The notes under the pieces: model-generated | What the model saw: only the letters and a program-made list of their open reading frames with translations | Databases searched by the model: none | What the model was told of the DNA's origin: nothing | Shown here: positions 6,001-8,348 of the stretch, one piece after another | How positions within the stretch are numbered: the stretch's first letter is position 1 | How the letters are laid out: every line of letters starts with the position of its first letter | Made by a program: the position numbers and the translations under genes | Assembly (NCBI GenBank): GCA_030632465.1 | Contig: DAOVUR010000074.1 | Coordinates: forward strand, 1-8,348 | DNA: 8,348 nucleotides | From: a bacterium | GTDB lineage: Bacteria; Verrucomicrobiota; Kiritimatiellia; UBA8416; CAMZLY01 | Direction: 5' to 3'

Positions 6001-6060
6001 AGTTCGTGTTACAAGTTTGAACGAAGAACTTCATGCACACTTCCCGATCATGCGCTACGA
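5984..6060. repeat. 9-bp inverted repeat TCGTAGCGC / GCGCTACGA
   Basis: TCGTAGCGC at 5984-5992 is the exact reverse complement of GCGCTACGA at 6052-6060, with 59 bases between. The left arm overlaps the end of the split third repeat unit. The enclosed stretch includes a weaker pairing, TTCGT (6003-6007) with ACGAA (6021-6025). Together these could fold into one branched structure or mark the ends of a small non-coding element. From 6061 to 6141 nothing further is recognised beyond a GGCGCC palindrome (6068-6073) and an increasingly A+T-rich approach to the kinase gene. Confidence 0.4.
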
Positions 6061-6141
6061 ACGCTTGGCGCCCCCTGCCGATCCTGACTTGCGACACTTT
6101 ATATTACAATTCACCTTCTGAAATAATAATTGCTTTTGATT

Positions 6142-6147
6142 TATAAT
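6142..6147 (+). promoter_or_regulatory. Putative -10 box of the sensor kinase gene
   Basis: A perfect TATAAT lies at 6142-6147 in an A+T-rich stretch. The -35 position holds only weak candidates (TGAAAT at 6119-6124 with 17-bp spacing). Transcription would begin near 6154, leaving a leader of about 14 nt before the GTG at 6168. Confidence 0.4.
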
Positions 6148-6167
6148 TTTTGTACTGTTGTTCTATT

Positions 6168-8267
6168 GTGAAACAAGATTCATTAAATGATAGTGGTAAA
6201 AGCAGGGAGCTGTTTCTTTCTGATGTGTTTCAGTTTTCGTCACAGAAACGCCTGCGAAGAATGCTGGTCAATATCTGCTGGGCATGTATTGTTGGTGCTG
6301 CAGGGATGGCGATGGTAGCATGCTATATGGCGTGGTCTAACAGTTTGGCTGTTCTGCTAGTTGCTATTGTAGGGTTTGGTGTTATATTGCTGATTGCGCT
6401 AGCTGGGCGTATACGTGTAGCAGCAGTTGGGCTTATATCGTGGATCTACTTGGTGACATCAATGGGTGTTTATCTTGCTGGTGGTATTCATGATGTTGGC
6501 ATTATTATTTTCCCACTTATTATCGTAATAGGTAGTCTTACGCTTAAATTACCATTCTTCATATTACTGACAGCTCTTGTTGCTGAATTTTTTGTTATGA
6601 CCGGCTTGCAAGAACTCGCGCGAGGTGAACCATATACCTATCCTGTACAGGATGTTGGTGGCGATATAGTCTTGCTTGTAGTGATCATTATTATAGAAGC
6701 AGTGATCATGCGTCTGTTAGCAGGGGTTATTTCTAGTTCGATGCTTAGAGCCTATAGAAGTGAAAAAGATTATAAAGAGATATTTAATTCTACAGAGAAC
6801 GCGATTTTTATTCATGATGCTGAGACTGGATGCATTTTAGATGTTAATAGAGCAACATTAGATATGTATGGGTATAGCTATGATGAGGTTGTTGGGATGC
6901 GTGTTGAGGATATTAGTGGTGGTGATCTGAGTCGTGCCGCCGAGGTTTCTTTTGAACATATTATGAAGGCGCGTGACGAAGGTCCTCAACGTTTTGAGTG
7001 GCTGTGCCGCAGTCAAAATGGTCGTGAGTTCTGGACTGAAGTCATGTTAAAGCTTACTGAGATTGGTGGTGCTGGGAGAGTTCTTTCTATTGTTCGTAAC
7101 ATTGATGAACAGAAGAGAATGGAAGAGCATTTACGCCAAGGGCAAAAGATGGAGGCTGTTGGATTGTTGGCTGGAGGCATTGCGCATGACTTTAATAATC
7201 AGCTTACAGGTATTATTGGATACACGGAGCTTAGTCTGAGTAGATTAGATGAGGGGGATGAGCAGTTGCGTAGCAATCTTAACGGGACTTTGTTGGCGGC
7301 TGATAGATCTGCTGAGTTAATAGCGCAACTTCTGGCATTTGCGCGCAAGGCTAAGTATCAATCTGTACCAGTTGATATACATGAATTAGTGAATGAAGTT
7401 TCATCATTACTGTGTCGTAGCATCGATAAGAATATCGATATGGAATGTGATTTTAAGGCTGATCCATCATTGGTTCTTGGTGATTCCGCGCAGTTACAGA
7501 ATGCTATTCTGAATTTAGCCATTAATGCACGTGATGCCATGCCTGATGGTGGAATGATTATATTTTCTACAGAGTTGGTAACAATATCAGAGCCAGACCT
7601 TGCTTTTATGTCACAAGAGGTTGTGCCTGGGCAATATCTACAATTAACAGTTACTGATACTGGCATTGGCATGACTAAGGATGTTAAGGGCAGAATCTTT
7701 GAGCCATTCTTTACAACAAAGATGTCTGGAAAAGGAACGGGCATGGGGTTACCTGCAGTTTATGGTACAATGAAAAACCATGGTGGTAGCATTTCTGTTT
7801 ACAGTGAAAAAGGTCATGGCTCTTCTTTTATTATTAGCTTGCCGTTATATGAGAGTGAAGAGGGTGAAATTATTTCGGAAGAGGAGGTTGTTGTAACCTT
7901 GGCAGATATGAGAGTTCTGATTGTTGATGATGATGATGTTGTCTGCTTGGTGGTTGAGCGCATGGTGGAACAGTGTGGTGGAGAATCTGTGGTGTGTCAT
8001 GATGGTGTAGAGGCCGTGGATTACTACAAGCAGTATCATAATGTTATAGATGTTGTTGTTCTTGATATGGTTATGCCTAATATGGGTGGTGCTGAAACAT
8101 TTTATGCGTTACAGAAGATCAATCCAGATATTAAGGTTATTGTCACTTCAGGATTTAGTATTAATCGAAATGTTCAAGGGTTAATTGATACAGGTGCAGA
8201 AGGTTTTGTGCAGAAACCTTTCAGGAAAAGTTGTTTATGCTCTGCGATATCAGCCGCTTGTAAATAA
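6168..8267 (+). CDS. Membrane hybrid sensor histidine kinase (6TM-PAS-HisKA-HATPase-REC)
   Basis: This is a 699-residue signalling kinase. After a polar N-terminus, about six hydrophobic segments (roughly 37-58, 59-81, 84-106, 110-126, 128-148, 166-189) form a membrane sensor domain with almost no periplasmic loop. A PAS domain (about 202-317) follows, then the H-box AGGIAHDFNNQL with phosphorylatable H340. The ATPase domain shows N445, N449 and N453 (N box), DTGIG (497-501), FEPFFTT and GKGTGMGL. An acidic linker leads to a receiver domain with D587-D589, phospho-acceptor D633, T660 and K683. All catalytic residues are present, so phosphorelay from H340 to D633 is expected; the ligand and final target are unknown. 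No response regulator with an output domain is in the window. Start choice is uncertain: GTG at 6168 is preferred because a TTG six codons upstream would precede the predicted transcription start. ATG at 6261 would still keep the first membrane segment. None has a clear ribosome binding site. Confidence 0.9.
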   Translation: MKQDSLNDSGKSRELFLSDVFQFSSQKRLRRMLVNICWACIVGAAGMAMVACYMAWSNSLAVLLVAIVGFGVILLIALAGRIRVAAVGLISWIYLVTSMGVYLAGGIHDVGIIIFPLIIVIGSLTLKLPFFILLTALVAEFFVMTGLQELARGEPYTYPVQDVGGDIVLLVVIIIIEAVIMRLLAGVISSSMLRAYRSEKDYKEIFNSTENAIFIHDAETGCILDVNRATLDMYGYSYDEVVGMRVEDISGGDLSRAAEVSFEHIMKARDEGPQRFEWLCRSQNGREFWTEVMLKLTEIGGAGRVLSIVRNIDEQKRMEEHLRQGQKMEAVGLLAGGIAHDFNNQLTGIIGYTELSLSRLDEGDEQLRSNLNGTLLAADRSAELIAQLLAFARKAKYQSVPVDIHELVNEVSSLLCRSIDKNIDMECDFKADPSLVLGDSAQLQNAILNLAINARDAMPDGGMIIFSTELVTISEPDLAFMSQEVVPGQYLQLTVTDTGIGMTKDVKGRIFEPFFTTKMSGKGTGMGLPAVYGTMKNHGGSISVYSEKGHGSSFIISLPLYESEEGEIISEEEVVVTLADMRVLIVDDDDVVCLVVERMVEQCGGESVVCHDGVEAVDYYKQYHNVIDVVVLDMVMPNMGGAETFYALQKINPDIKVIVTSGFSINRNVQGLIDTGAEGFVQKPFRKSCLCSAISAACK

Positions 8268-8293
8268 AAGTATAGCTTGATATATCGGTTGGT

Positions 8294-8322
8294 TTGGGCG
8301 TAGAGTCTTCCACGTTTATTAT
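8294..8322 (+). promoter_or_regulatory. Possible promoter for a gene beyond the right edge
   Basis: TTGGGC (8294-8299) and TATTAT (8317-8322) are separated by 17 bp. A 6-bp inverted repeat, CACGTT (8311-8316) and AACGTG (8326-8331), brackets the -10 box and could be an operator. The -35 is weak (3 of 6). No terminator for the kinase gene is evident in 8268-8293. Confidence 0.3.
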
Positions 8323-8348
8323 ATGAACGTGATAGCTGTAGATATTTG

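Noticed and set aside
5838..6020. 60-codon plus-strand reading frame starting right after the hydrolase stop
   Set aside because: It runs through the hairpin repeats. Because 34 is not a multiple of 3, identical DNA repeats are read in different frames, and there is no independent ribosome binding site.
7358..7744. Minus-strand reading frame inside the kinase ATPase domain
   Set aside because: It is antisense to catalytic motifs of the kinase and shows no family features.
8323..8348. Start of a gene reading MNVIAVDI at the right edge
   Set aside because: No ribosome binding site, too short to identify, and it would lie upstream of the transcription start predicted from the promoter at 8294-8322.

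Overview
The window looks like a bacterial chromosome of modest G+C content (roughly 40%). It uses ordinary AGGAG-type ribosome binding sites and sigma70-like promoters. The core genes (an alpha-D-phosphohexomutase, rlmB, der, a GDSL-type hydrolase and a membrane hybrid sensor kinase) suggest a Gram-negative or PVC-like bacterium. That assignment is only a weak impression; no marker here fixes the lineage.

Layout, left to right. (1) Positions 1-204 hold no convincing gene, only a possible 3' end of a gene entering from the left. (2) Positions 205-1281 form a small accessory block of toxin-antitoxin type genes. A minimal nucleotidyltransferase (MNT/MntA-like) on the minus strand is divergent from a VapB/VapC (FitA/PIN) pair on the plus strand. 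Their shared spacer holds a palindromic operator-like sequence inside the vapBC promoter. (3) The block ends against the 3' end of a minus-strand phosphomannomutase/phosphoglucomutase gene. Just past that gene's stop codon lies a degenerate second copy of the stretch encoding its phosphate-binding loop, a possible scar of the event that brought the accessory block in. (4) The phosphohexomutase gene has a good sigma70-like promoter. The divergent spacer before rlmB carries a heptanucleotide tandem repeat. (5) rlmB, der and an SGNH hydrolase gene follow on the plus strand with 76 and 31 bp gaps and may be co-transcribed; the first two act on 23S rRNA and on 50S subunit assembly. (6) Positions 5838-6149 are non-coding and contain a cluster of hairpin-forming repeats: two perfect 34-bp tandem copies, and a third copy split by a 32-bp insert. 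(7) A multi-spanning PAS / histidine kinase / receiver protein fills most of the remainder. It probably starts at a GTG lacking a Shine-Dalgarno sequence, 21 bases downstream of a perfect TATAAT box.

Nothing here shows a clearly new multi-gene system. The observations most worth following are the duplicated phosphohexomutase 3' end beside vapBC, the orphan nucleotidyltransferase, the palindromic repeat cluster, and the unavoidable acidic N-terminal extension of Der.
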